Assembly: GCF_002796985.1 (NCBI RefSeq)
Contig: NZ_PEKX01000003.1
Span: 78,584-142,583 of the forward strand
DNA length: 64,000 nt
Reading direction: 5' to 3'
Source: Pseudomonas sp.
Lineage (GTDB): Bacteria > Pseudomonadota > Gammaproteobacteria > Pseudomonadales > Pseudomonadaceae
Below, in pieces: positions 54,175 through 63,249 of this stretch. Every line of letters begins with the position of its first letter. Position 1 is the stretch's first letter. Under the pieces are notes generated by a model. The model did no database searches. It was not told the origin of the DNA and saw nothing but the letters and a program-made list of their open reading frames with translations. A program made the translations under genes and the position numbers.

Positions 54175-54444
54175 TCAGTTCCAGTGCAGGGCGAAGCGGT
54201 CCTCGTCCTCCTCGACGTTGCCGCCGAGGGTGATCACGTCGATCAGCATTTCCTGCACGTCCCATTCGCGGCCGATCTTTTCCTCCACCGTGGCGCGATG
54301 GATATCCAGGCGGCCTTCGGCCTGCACGCGGATCATCGCCGGCTGGTGCTGGACCTCGGCGTGAGGGTTGTCCTGGACGATGGCCTCGACGATGTAGCGG
54401 GCGGCGTCGTTGTCCTGGAAGGCGATGTAGACGAGGGAAGTCAT
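54175..54444 (-). CDS. dmpM: Phenol hydroxylase effector (coupling) protein
   Basis: 89-residue cofactorless regulatory component (SLVYIAFQDNDAARYIVEAI, MLIDVITLGGNVEEDEDRFA) that binds the oxygenase and couples electron transfer to hydroxylation. Overlaps the dmpL stop as ATGA. Confidence 0.94.
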   Translation of the reverse strand: MTSLVYIAFQDNDAARYIVEAIVQDNPHAEVQHQPAMIRVQAEGRLDIHRATVEEKIGREWDVQEMLIDVITLGGNVEEDEDRFALHWN

Positions 54445-55436
54445 GCGGCGGCTCCGGTCAGGCCAAGTTTCTTCAGGCGGGCGCCGAAGGCGTTGTCGAT
54501 GGCATCGAGGGCCTCGCGGCCGGGACCGATCTCTGCCAATGGGGCAAGAGCTTCCAGGGCGCGGGCACGCCACTGGGCGACCCAGCCTTCGATCAGTTGG
54601 CGGTTCGGCTCGCTCTCGGCGGCCACGGTCTTGACCAGGGCGTCGACCCAGCGCTGGCTCTCGGCGAACCACAGGCGCATGAACTCGGTGAGCATGCCCA
54701 CCTGCCCTGCCCCCTCGGCGACCAGCTGGGCGTCGAAGCGCTCGAACAGCAGCGGGTAGAGCAGGCCGTCGCTGACCAGGTTCTGCGCCAGGCTCAGCTC
54801 GAACCAGTCGCGCACTACCAGCGTGTCTTCGACGTAGCGGCGCACGCCCTGCCAGGCCGGCTCCTCCAGCCAACGCTGCTTGGTCTCGGCCAGCAGCGCC
54901 AGGCCGTCGTCCTCCAGCAGCAGGCCGATGCGCGACAGGTACTGGGCAATGGCCAGGCGGTCGGTGGCCTGGAACATGTGCATCTGGGTGACGCTGGTGC
55001 CAAAGGCGTCGGCGGCGATACCGCTGTTGTTCATGTTGGCGCCCAGCTCGGCATGGCGCAGCGGCAGCAGAAGTTGGGCGATCAGCGCACGCTTTTGCTC
55101 GGGCAGCTGCGCCAGCAGTTCACGCTTCTCGCAGAAGGCGAAATCATGCTCGGCGTTCTCCTGCATCCGCGCGCGGGCCTGGACGTAGGCGCCGTAGTAG
55201 TACTGGCGCGGGTCGCTGACGGCGTACCAGTCGGCCATGCGCACGGCGGTGCGGGTGGGGTCGTTGAGCAGCTTGTCCGGCTGCCACAGCGGACGGTAGT
55301 GGAAGTTGGTGGCCGCCTCGATGTCGAAGCTGGCTTCCTGGTAGCGGCTGGCCGGCTTGTCGCCGAAGCGCCGGCGGGTATGGCTGAAGGTCTGGCGGAT
55401 CGGCTCGACCGTGGCCGTCTTGATCTCGATGCTCAT
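54441..55436 (-). CDS. dmpL: Phenol hydroxylase beta subunit
   Basis: 331-residue beta subunit. It has the diiron-oxygenase fold without metal ligands (FSHTRRRFGDKPASRYQEAS, NFHYRPLWQPDKLLND, LRHAELGANMNNSGIAADAF). Structural partner of DmpN. The ATG at 55436 is the family start; the open frame upstream runs into the dmpK gene. Confidence 0.94.
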   Translation of the reverse strand: MSIEIKTATVEPIRQTFSHTRRRFGDKPASRYQEASFDIEAATNFHYRPLWQPDKLLNDPTRTAVRMADWYAVSDPRQYYYGAYVQARARMQENAEHDFAFCEKRELLAQLPEQKRALIAQLLLPLRHAELGANMNNSGIAADAFGTSVTQMHMFQATDRLAIAQYLSRIGLLLEDDGLALLAETKQRWLEEPAWQGVRRYVEDTLVVRDWFELSLAQNLVSDGLLYPLLFERFDAQLVAEGAGQVGMLTEFMRLWFAESQRWVDALVKTVAAESEPNRQLIEGWVAQWRARALEALAPLAEIGPGREALDAIDNAFGARLKKLGLTGAAA

Positions 55437-55491
55437 GCAAGGCGTCCTGTACTTGTTGTTGTGGGAAAGCGACGCGCGGCGGGTACGCGCG

Positions 55492-55749
55492 TCAGTCGTC
55501 CTGGCCGCGGCTCTCGCCGTAGCGCCACTTCTCCATGTCAGCGTCGACGGCGGCGGCCATCGTCGCGTCCATGTGGCGGACCCGGTTGCTTTCGCAGAAG
55601 CTGGCGAAGGCGGCACGCGGCAGGACCAGCTCGACGAACAGGTCCGGATAGCCGATGGCGAAGTCGAACTCGACGAAGGTGGCGTCCGGCTCGCTGCGTA
55701 CGCGGACGTAACGCGGCATCTGCTCGAAGGAAGTGCTGGCTGAGGTCAT
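55492..55749 (-). CDS. dmpK: Phenol hydroxylase assembly protein
   Basis: 85-residue small protein (RYVRVRSEPDATFVEFDFAI, RAAFASFCESNRV) of the DmpK family, which aids iron loading of the oxygenase and is not needed for its catalysis. First gene of the operon; the sigma-54 promoter is 33-48 bp upstream. Confidence 0.93.
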   Translation of the reverse strand: MTSASTSFEQMPRYVRVRSEPDATFVEFDFAIGYPDLFVELVLPRAAFASFCESNRVRHMDATMAAAVDADMEKWRYGESRGQDD

Positions 55750-55781
55750 GGGGCGTGCTCCGGTGGGCTCGCCAGGACCAG

Positions 55782-55797
55782 AGCAACGGCTGTGCCA
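55782..55797 (-). promoter_or_regulatory. Sigma-54 promoter of the dmp operon
   Basis: On the minus strand: TGGCAC-AGCCG-TTGCT, a perfect match to the -24/-12 consensus (TGGCAC-N5-TTGCW), upstream of dmpK. Confidence 0.92.
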
Positions 55798-55920
55798 GGC
55801 CCGTTCGCAAGCACTCAATCAAACGCTCAACAAATTGATTTAAAAGGAGTTATTTCAATCGAACAGGACGAGTACAAGGCAATCCGCAGCCACCACGCGA
55901 ACCGTTTGCGCCGGCCCGGA

Positions 55921-55967
55921 TTGATCATTTGCTCAATCGCCGGCCGGCCGCTGGAGCAAATGGCGAA
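55921..55967. promoter_or_regulatory. DmpR-type upstream activating sites for dmp
   Basis: Site 1 at 55921-55936, TTGATCATTTGCTCAA, matches 14 of 16 positions of the DmpR/MopR dyad TTGATCAATTGATCAA. A weaker site (10 of 16) starts 31 bp further from the promoter at 55952. Site 1 ends 124 bp from the -24 element, a usual distance for DmpR sites. Confidence 0.78.
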
Positions 55968-56136
55968 TGCCTTGCCCGATTGACTTTTCGCCCGCTTTCA
56001 GGCGGCTTAGAAAGAAGAGAGAACGACCCGCGCCTTGCCTGATTCGCCGAGGTCGTCCCGGCACGTACCACACCCCGCCATTGCCTGGGCGGAGCGTGCC
56101 GCCACCCCATACAACTACAACCAAGGGGCGCAACCG

Positions 56137-57840
56137 ATGATCACGCAGTACAGGGCGCCGGAGCCCGCACCGGCGCTGAAGGACCTCACCGAACGGGTCC
56201 GCTTCCTCGGCACCGAGGGCAAGATCTGGCTGGACGAGCAGCGCATGCTGCTGGTGCAGGCGTCGATGATGGCCGGCATGCGCCGCGAGCTGATCGAGAT
56301 GCTCGGCGTCGAGCGCGCCAAGGGCTTCTTCCTGCGCCTGGGCTACCAGTCCGGCCTGCGGGACGCGGAGCTGGCGCGCAAGCTGCGCCCGCAGGGCAAC
56401 CCGGTGGAGATGTTTTTCATCGGCCCGCAGCTGCACTCGCTCAAGGGCATGGTCAAGGTGCGCCCGCTGCAGTTGGAGATCGACCTGGAGAACGGTCACT
56501 TCTACGCCGACATCGAATGGCAGGACAGCTTCGAGGTGGAGAACTGCCAGTTGGAAAACCTCCACTCCGACCAGCCGACCTGCTGGATGCTGCTGGGTTA
56601 TGCGATCAGCTACAGCTCGTTCTTCCTCGGCCGCCAGGTGCTCTACAAGGAGGTCAGCTGCCGCGGCTGCGGCGACTCCCAGTGCCGTATCGTCGGCAAG
56701 CCGGTGGAGCAATGGGAAGACGCCGAGACCTTCCTGCGCTATTTCCAGAGCGACCCGATCATCGACGAACTGCAAACCCTGCAGGTACAGGTGGCGAACC
56801 TGCGCCAGCGCCTGCAGCAGGAAGCCGGGCAGTTCTACGGCATCGGCCAGGCGGCGGTGTACCGCCGCTGCTGCGCGTTGATCGACAAGGTCGCGCCGGG
56901 CAAGGCCTCGGTGCTGCTGCTGGGCGAGACCGGGGTCGGCAAGGAAGTCATCGCGCGCAGCCTGCACCTGCGCAGCGAGCGCGCCGGCGGCCCCTTCGTT
57001 GCGCTGAACTGCGCGACCATCCCGCCGGACCTGATCGAGGCCGAGCTGTTCGGTGTCGAGAAAGGCGCTTACACCGGCGCCCAGCAATCACGCATGGGGC
57101 GCTTCGAGCGAGCCCATGGCGGCACCCTGTTCCTCGACGAAATCGTCGAGCTCACGCCCCGCGCCCAGGCCAGCCTGCTGCGCGTGCTGCAGGAAGGCGA
57201 GCTGGAGCGTGTCGGCGACACGCGCACCCGGCAGATCGACGTACGGGTGATCGCCGCCACCCACGAGAACCTGGAGCAGGCGGTCAAGCAGGGGCGTTTC
57301 CGCGCCGACCTGTTCTACCGGCTGAACGTCTTCCCGGTACACATCCCCGCCCTGCGCGACCGCCGCGAAGACATCCCACTGCTGATCGAACACTTCCTCG
57401 GGCGCCTGCACGAAAGCTACGGCAAGAAGACCCGCGGCCTCAGCGACCGGGCCCTGGAGGCCTGCCTGAACCACGACTGGCCGGGGAACATCCGCGAGCT
57501 GGAAAACCTCATGGAACGCGGCGTGATCATCACCGACGAGAACCAGAGCATCGGCCTGGACGCCCTCTTCCCCCACGCTCCGCCGCCCGCCGACAGCATC
57601 GGCCTGGGCAGCGACGGGCGCCTGGTGGCGGCCGGCGAGCAGAGCGTTCCGGACTGGATCGCGCAGATCATCGACAGCGGCATCCGCCTGGAAGCCGTGG
57701 AGGAAGCCCTGATGCAGGAAGCCATGGCGCGCTGCCGGCAGAACGTCTCCGAAGCCGCCCGCCTGCTCGGCATGACCCGCCCTGCCCTGGCCTACCGGTT
57801 GAAGAAAGCACCGGGTGACAGCGCGGCCGCCACCCCTTGA
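56137..57840 (+). CDS. dmpR: Phenol-responsive sigma-54 activator (DmpR/MopR/PoxR family)
   Basis: 567 residues. The N-terminal sensor domain (1-210) includes the V4R subdomain with the zinc-site cysteines (CWMLLGYAIS, CRGCGDSQC) that bind phenol. A linker coiled coil follows (VQVANLRQRLQQEAGQ). The AAA+ domain shows Walker A LGETGVGKEVIA, GAFTGA-type loop EKGAYTGAQQS (Tyr replaces Phe) and Walker B GGTLFLDEI; the C-terminal Fis-type HTH reads NVSEAARLLGMTRPALAYRL. AAGGGG precedes ATG 56137. Divergent from dmpKLMNOP and also upstream of catA. Confidence 0.94.
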   Translation: MITQYRAPEPAPALKDLTERVRFLGTEGKIWLDEQRMLLVQASMMAGMRRELIEMLGVERAKGFFLRLGYQSGLRDAELARKLRPQGNPVEMFFIGPQLHSLKGMVKVRPLQLEIDLENGHFYADIEWQDSFEVENCQLENLHSDQPTCWMLLGYAISYSSFFLGRQVLYKEVSCRGCGDSQCRIVGKPVEQWEDAETFLRYFQSDPIIDELQTLQVQVANLRQRLQQEAGQFYGIGQAAVYRRCCALIDKVAPGKASVLLLGETGVGKEVIARSLHLRSERAGGPFVALNCATIPPDLIEAELFGVEKGAYTGAQQSRMGRFERAHGGTLFLDEIVELTPRAQASLLRVLQEGELERVGDTRTRQIDVRVIAATHENLEQAVKQGRFRADLFYRLNVFPVHIPALRDRREDIPLLIEHFLGRLHESYGKKTRGLSDRALEACLNHDWPGNIRELENLMERGVIITDENQSIGLDALFPHAPPPADSIGLGSDGRLVAAGEQSVPDWIAQIIDSGIRLEAVEEALMQEAMARCRQNVSEAARLLGMTRPALAYRLKKAPGDSAAATP

Positions 57841-57883
57841 GCATTTGAGCAATGCACCCGGCGCGCCTTGATCAAATGGTCGA
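57837..57883. promoter_or_regulatory. DmpR-type activating sites upstream of catA
   Basis: Two dyads, TTGAGCATTTGAGCAA (57837-57852) and TTGATCAAATGGTCGA (57868-57883), each match 13 of 16 positions of TTGATCAATTGATCAA. They are 31 bp apart, the same spacing as the dmp pair. The first overlaps the dmpR stop codon. Confidence 0.75.
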
Positions 57884-57948
57884 CCGCGCGCCGGGAAAGT
57901 CTCGCCCGCCAGCGAGTAAACTCCTTATATTTCAATAATATGGAAACA

Positions 57949-57964
57949 TGGCACTGCATTTGCT
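57949..57964 (+). promoter_or_regulatory. Sigma-54 promoter of catA
   Basis: TGGCAC-TGCAT-TTGCT, a perfect -24/-12 element, 44 bp before the catA start and about 65 bp after the nearest DmpR-type site. Confidence 0.9.
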
Positions 57965-58008
57965 CAACGGTCTGTCACCCATAACAACAACGACCGATGA
58001 GGTGCCCC

Positions 58009-58929
58009 ATGACTGTAAGGATTTCCCACACTGCCGAAGTCCGCAGCTTCTTCGAGCAGGCCGCCGGCCTCACCCATGAGCAGGGCAGCCCGCGCCTGAA
58101 GCAGATCGTCCTGCGCATCCTGCAGGACAGCGCAAAGCTGATCGAAGACCTGGCCATCAGCGACGACGAATTCTGGACCGCCGTCGACTACCTCAACCGC
58201 CTCGGCGCACGCGGCGAGGCCGGGTTGCTGATAGCGGGCCTGGGTATCGAACACTTCCTCGACCTGCTCAACGACGCCCGCGACCAGCAGGCCGGCCATA
58301 CCGGCGGCACCCCGCGCACCATCGAAGGCCCGCTGTACGTGGCCGGCGCGCCGCTGTGCGAAGGCGAGGCGCGGCTCGACGACGGCCTCGATCCGGGTAC
58401 GCCGATGCTGCTGCAAGGCCAGGTGCTGGACCTCGATGGCCAGCCGGTCGCCGGCGCCATCGTCGATGTCTGGCACGCCAACACCCAGGGGCTGTATTCC
58501 TACTTCGACCCGAGCCAGTCGGAGTACAACCTGCGCCGACACATCCGTACCGACGCCCAGGGCCGCTACCGCGCGCGCAGTATTGTCCCCAGCGGCTACG
58601 GTTGCCCCGCCGACGGCCCGACCCAGGAGTGCCTCGACCAGCTCGGCCGCCACGGCCAGCGCCCGGCACACATCCACTTCTTCATCTCGGCGCCGGGCCA
58701 TCGCCACCTCACCACGCAGATCAACCTCTCCGGCGACCAGTACCTGTGGGACGACTTCGCCTACGCCACCCGTGACGGCCTGGTCGGCGAGGTGACCTTC
58801 GCCGAAAACAGCGCCCACGGCATCGCCGGCCGTGTCGCCGAACTCAGTTTCGACTTCCGCTTGCAGAAGGCTTCGACCAGCGAGGACGAACAGCGCAGCC
58901 AGCGGCCGCGTGCGCTGCAGGTCGGCTGA
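58009..58929 (+). CDS. catA: Catechol 1,2-dioxygenase
   Basis: 306-residue intradiol dioxygenase. Iron ligands: Tyr in GLYSYFDP, Tyr in VPSGYGCP, and two His in RPAHIHFF. The N-terminal helical linker domain (about 1-105) is typical of CatA and mediates dimerisation. It opens catechol to cis,cis-muconate. GAGG precedes ATG 58009. No catR, catB or catC is adjacent; instead the gene has its own sigma-54 promoter and DmpR-type sites, so it appears to be a phenol-induced copy. The C-terminal tail after FDFRLQKA is long and charged. Confidence 0.94.
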   Translation: MTVRISHTAEVRSFFEQAAGLTHEQGSPRLKQIVLRILQDSAKLIEDLAISDDEFWTAVDYLNRLGARGEAGLLIAGLGIEHFLDLLNDARDQQAGHTGGTPRTIEGPLYVAGAPLCEGEARLDDGLDPGTPMLLQGQVLDLDGQPVAGAIVDVWHANTQGLYSYFDPSQSEYNLRRHIRTDAQGRYRARSIVPSGYGCPADGPTQECLDQLGRHGQRPAHIHFFISAPGHRHLTTQINLSGDQYLWDDFAYATRDGLVGEVTFAENSAHGIAGRVAELSFDFRLQKASTSEDEQRSQRPRALQVG

Positions 58930-59017
58930 AGCGACGACAGCGGTCCGCGCGAGCGGCCGCTGTCGTGATCGACACTTTGCGCAGGGAAGCCAGCGCCTGG
59001 CTCCCTGCGGCTGGCGC

Positions 59018-60403
<1,386 letters not shown>

Positions 60404-60898
60404 GGCTGACTCATGGAAGGCGAGCGTCTGACGCTCGTGGGACGGGAACGGCTCGATGCCGGTCGAGGCTTCCTGCGTGGCGGTCGGGTGCCAGGCGATT
60501 TCCGCCAGGCCGAAGCCCCCTGCTCCGCCCGCTGGAGGGATTCAGCTCTGCGCGTCACCGATGAAAATCTGCGCTACGCAACACTGCCGCCACTGATTGA
60601 ATGCTTGCACCTGGGCACTCCTGCTGGGCCGCCTCGAAGGACGTTGTTGTTCGAATGGGGCCGCATGGTGCTTCAGCTCGCCGCCGAGGAAAATTAGTAA
60701 AAATATGTTCGAACCCAATGAAAAAAATGGCCGACCGTGGCCGACCCACGCGCCGCGTTCGCTGTCGAAAGTGGCCACCCAGCCTTCCCGTTGACCAAGC
60801 CGACCCTGGCTTTCGGCACGCCGCAGAATGGCCTTCCGGAACTGGCAACCCAGGCGTCCGTTGGCGCCCTTACGCAGCAGAACCCGGCTTGCCGATTG
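60404..60898. other. Non-coding region between permease and MarR gene
   Basis: About 495 bp without a convincing gene. A perfect hairpin CGAGCGT-CTG-ACGCTCG (60421-60437) lies in the permease leader. An AT-rich stretch (60688-60730) with TTCGAATGGGG and TTCGAACCCAATG probably carries promoters. Short open frames here lack domains. Confidence 0.45.
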
Positions 60899-60912
60899 CA
60901 TTAGCGCTAATG
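60899..60912. promoter_or_regulatory. Palindromic operator upstream of MarR gene
   Basis: CATTAGCGCTAATG is a perfect 14-bp palindrome 32 bp before the marR start and is the probable autoregulatory site of the MarR/methyltransferase operon. Confidence 0.7.
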
Positions 60913-60944
60913 TAATTTGTCACCAACGCCTGGAGGATGCTGCA

Positions 60945-61436
60945 ATGACCCGGAAAAACGAGCCCGGATTGGGCGAGCTGCTGCGCTACGTCTCCGAGCT
61001 GGTCGAGCTGGGTGCCGAGGAGCATTACCAGCAGATGGGCCTGAACTATCGGGCACGCTACACGCCGGTATTGCGCGCCATCCGCTCGGGTGCGCGGACC
61101 GTCACCGAGATTACCGCCAGCACGCATCTGACCCAGGGGGCGATCAGCCAGACCGTCGGCCACATGGAGGCGGACGGGGTGATTACCCGACAGCGTGGCG
61201 AAGATGGCCGCAAGAGCGTCCTGCAACTGACACCGGCCGGAAAGAGGCTGGTGAACAAGCTCAACGCCCATTGGCGCGCGACTTTTGAAGCCATCGAACA
61301 GCTCGAAAGCGAGATCGGCCACCCACTGCGCCGCGCCCTTCAGGAGGCAGCCACGGCACTGCAGCAACGGGGATTCGCGCAGCGCCTGCACGACATCAAG
61401 CAAGGCCTCGCCACAGGAGCCGCCAACCATGAATAG
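60945..61436 (+). CDS. MarR-family regulator
   Basis: 163-residue winged-helix regulator. HTH region VTEITASTHLTQGAISQTVG and wing DGVITRQRGEDGRKSVLQLT are clear. GGAGG precedes ATG 60945; the in-frame stretch upstream overlaps the palindrome and is not coding. Overlaps the methyltransferase gene by 8 bp, so the two are co-regulated, probably by this protein through the palindrome at 60899. Confidence 0.87.
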   Translation: MTRKNEPGLGELLRYVSELVELGAEEHYQQMGLNYRARYTPVLRAIRSGARTVTEITASTHLTQGAISQTVGHMEADGVITRQRGEDGRKSVLQLTPAGKRLVNKLNAHWRATFEAIEQLESEIGHPLRRALQEAATALQQRGFAQRLHDIKQGLATGAANHE

Positions 61437-62187
61437 CCCGCGCCCGGAACTGAAAAACTGGTTTGACCAGGGGGGCCAGGCCTACGCCCGGTTCCGCCCC
61501 GAATACCCGGCGGAACTGGCGGCCTGCCTGGCCTCGCTGGCTCCGGACCGGCTGCTGGCGGTCGACGTCGGTTGCGGCAGCGGCCAGTTGACCCGGCAGT
61601 TGGCCGAGCACTTTGGCGCCGTGGTCGGGTTCGACCCCAGCCTCGACCAGATCGCCCACACGGCGCCGCAGGAAAACGTCAATTACGCCTGCGCCCCGGC
61701 GGAAGACCTGCCGCTGCTCAGCCGCAGCGCCAGCCTGATTACCGCCGCGCAGGCCGCACACTGGTTCGACCTGCCGCGCTTCTATGCCGAGGTGCGCCGG
61801 GTGGCGGAGCCCGGTGCGGTCCTGGCGCTGATCAGCTACGGCGTGCTGCGCCTGCAAGGCGAACTGGGCGCCCGTTTCGAGAGGTTCTACTGGCAGGAAA
61901 TCGGCCCCTTCTGGCCGCCGGAACGCAAGCTGGTGGACAGCGGCTACGCAACCCTCGACTTTCCCTTCGCCGAGCTGCAAGGCCCGCAGATCGCCATCCA
62001 GCTGGCGTGGAACCTCGAGGAATTCCTCGGCTACGTTTCCACCTGGTCGGCCATCCGCAGCGCGCGCGAAGCCGGGCGCGAAGACCTGCTGCACCGCTTT
62101 GCCGCCGACATGGCCGAGCGCTGGGGCGACCCCGCCACCCGCCACGCGATCAGCTGGCCGATCAACATGAGGATCGGACGTCTGTGA
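61429..62187 (+). CDS. Class I SAM-dependent methyltransferase
   Basis: 252 residues, methyltransferase_11-type. SAM motif I LLAVDVGCGSGQLTRQLAEH, motif II acidic FDPSLDQI, and AQAAHWFDLPRFYAEVRRV (the AHWFD pattern of yeast Tmt1/Crg1-like trans-aconitate or small-molecule methyltransferases). The substrate is unknown. Translationally coupled to the MarR gene, which suggests induction by, and methylation of, a small toxic or signal molecule. Confidence 0.85.
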   Translation: MNSPRPELKNWFDQGGQAYARFRPEYPAELAACLASLAPDRLLAVDVGCGSGQLTRQLAEHFGAVVGFDPSLDQIAHTAPQENVNYACAPAEDLPLLSRSASLITAAQAAHWFDLPRFYAEVRRVAEPGAVLALISYGVLRLQGELGARFERFYWQEIGPFWPPERKLVDSGYATLDFPFAELQGPQIAIQLAWNLEEFLGYVSTWSAIRSAREAGREDLLHRFAADMAERWGDPATRHAISWPINMRIGRL

Positions 62188-62397
62188 ATCACCCCCAGCC
62201 GTTACCGCTCGCCGTTGGGCTCACCCACCGCGAAACCCTGCGCGGCGCGCGGTCATCGACCTGCAGCGCTGTCTCCAGCGCCTCGGGGCAAAGACGGCTA
62301 GTCAGCAGCAGGCACGCCAGTCCGTTTTCCGCGGACAACACGCGCGGCTGAGGTACCATGCCGCGCCGAAACCTCCGGCGAACTCTCTGGCTGCCCC

Positions 62398-63141
62398 ATG
62401 TCCTCCAACGCGCTGTACACCGACCTGTCTTCCTACTACGACCTGATGTGCGCCGACATCGACTATCAGGCGCAGAGCCATTGCGTGCGCCGGTTGCACC
62501 AGTTGTTCGGCAACCAGGGCCGCCGGCACCTGGACCTCGCCTGCGGGACCGGGCCGCACGTGCGCCACTTCCTCGACTTCGGTTACCGGAGTGCCGGCCT
62601 GGACATCAACCAGCCCATGCTGGACATCGCCCAGCAGCGCTGCCCCGAGGCACACTTCAGCCGGCAGGACATGGCGAGTTTCCGCGTCGACGAGCCGCAG
62701 GACCTGATCACCTGCTTCCTCTACTCGATCCACTACAACCCGGGATTGGAAGAATTGCGCGCGTGCCTGGCCAGCGTGCATGCAGCGCTCGCGCTCGATG
62801 GCGTGTTGTGCTTCAACACGGTGGACAAGGGGTTGATCGACAACCGCTCCTTCGTGCGCCACTCGGTGGAGCACGATGGCAGCCAGTTCACCTTCGGCTC
62901 CGGCTGGTACTACAGCGGCGCAGGCGAAAAGCAGGCTCTGCGGTTAAGCATCGAGAAGACCACGGCGGATGAAACCCAGTCCTGGCAGGATGAGCACGCC
63001 ATGGTCGCCCTCACCTTCGGCGAATTGCAGCGGCTGCTCGAACCGCTCTTCGAGGTGCAGGTCTTCGAGCACGACTACGAGCGGATCACTCCCTGGGGCG
63101 GCACTTCGGGGAATGCGCTGTTCGTCTGCGTGAAGCGCTGA
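62398..63141 (+). CDS. Class I SAM-dependent methyltransferase
   Basis: 247 residues with SAM motif I HLDLACGTGPHVRHFLDFGY and motif II GLDINQPML. The C-terminal half (WYYSGAGEKQALRLSIEKTT, ITPWGGTSGNALFVCVKR) is typical of small-molecule methyltransferases next to but not fused with other enzymes. Starts 210 bp after the previous methyltransferase; not closely similar to it. Substrate unknown. Confidence 0.82.
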   Translation: MSSNALYTDLSSYYDLMCADIDYQAQSHCVRRLHQLFGNQGRRHLDLACGTGPHVRHFLDFGYRSAGLDINQPMLDIAQQRCPEAHFSRQDMASFRVDEPQDLITCFLYSIHYNPGLEELRACLASVHAALALDGVLCFNTVDKGLIDNRSFVRHSVEHDGSQFTFGSGWYYSGAGEKQALRLSIEKTTADETQSWQDEHAMVALTFGELQRLLEPLFEVQVFEHDYERITPWGGTSGNALFVCVKR

Positions 63142-63196
63142 GGAGCAGTCGGCATCGAACAGGCCCGGCCTGGTAGGCGCCCCTCAACCGCAACGT

Positions 63197-63230
63197 AAAA
63201 AAAGCCCCGGCACCTGGCCGGGGCTTTTTC
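63197..63230. terminator. Bidirectional intrinsic terminator
   Basis: AAAGCCCCGG and CCGGGGCTTT pair across a short loop with A-runs and T-runs on either side, so it can end both the methyltransferase (plus) and the TolC-family gene (minus). Confidence 0.92.
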
Positions 63231-63249
63231 ATTCAGGCGTCAGCACACC

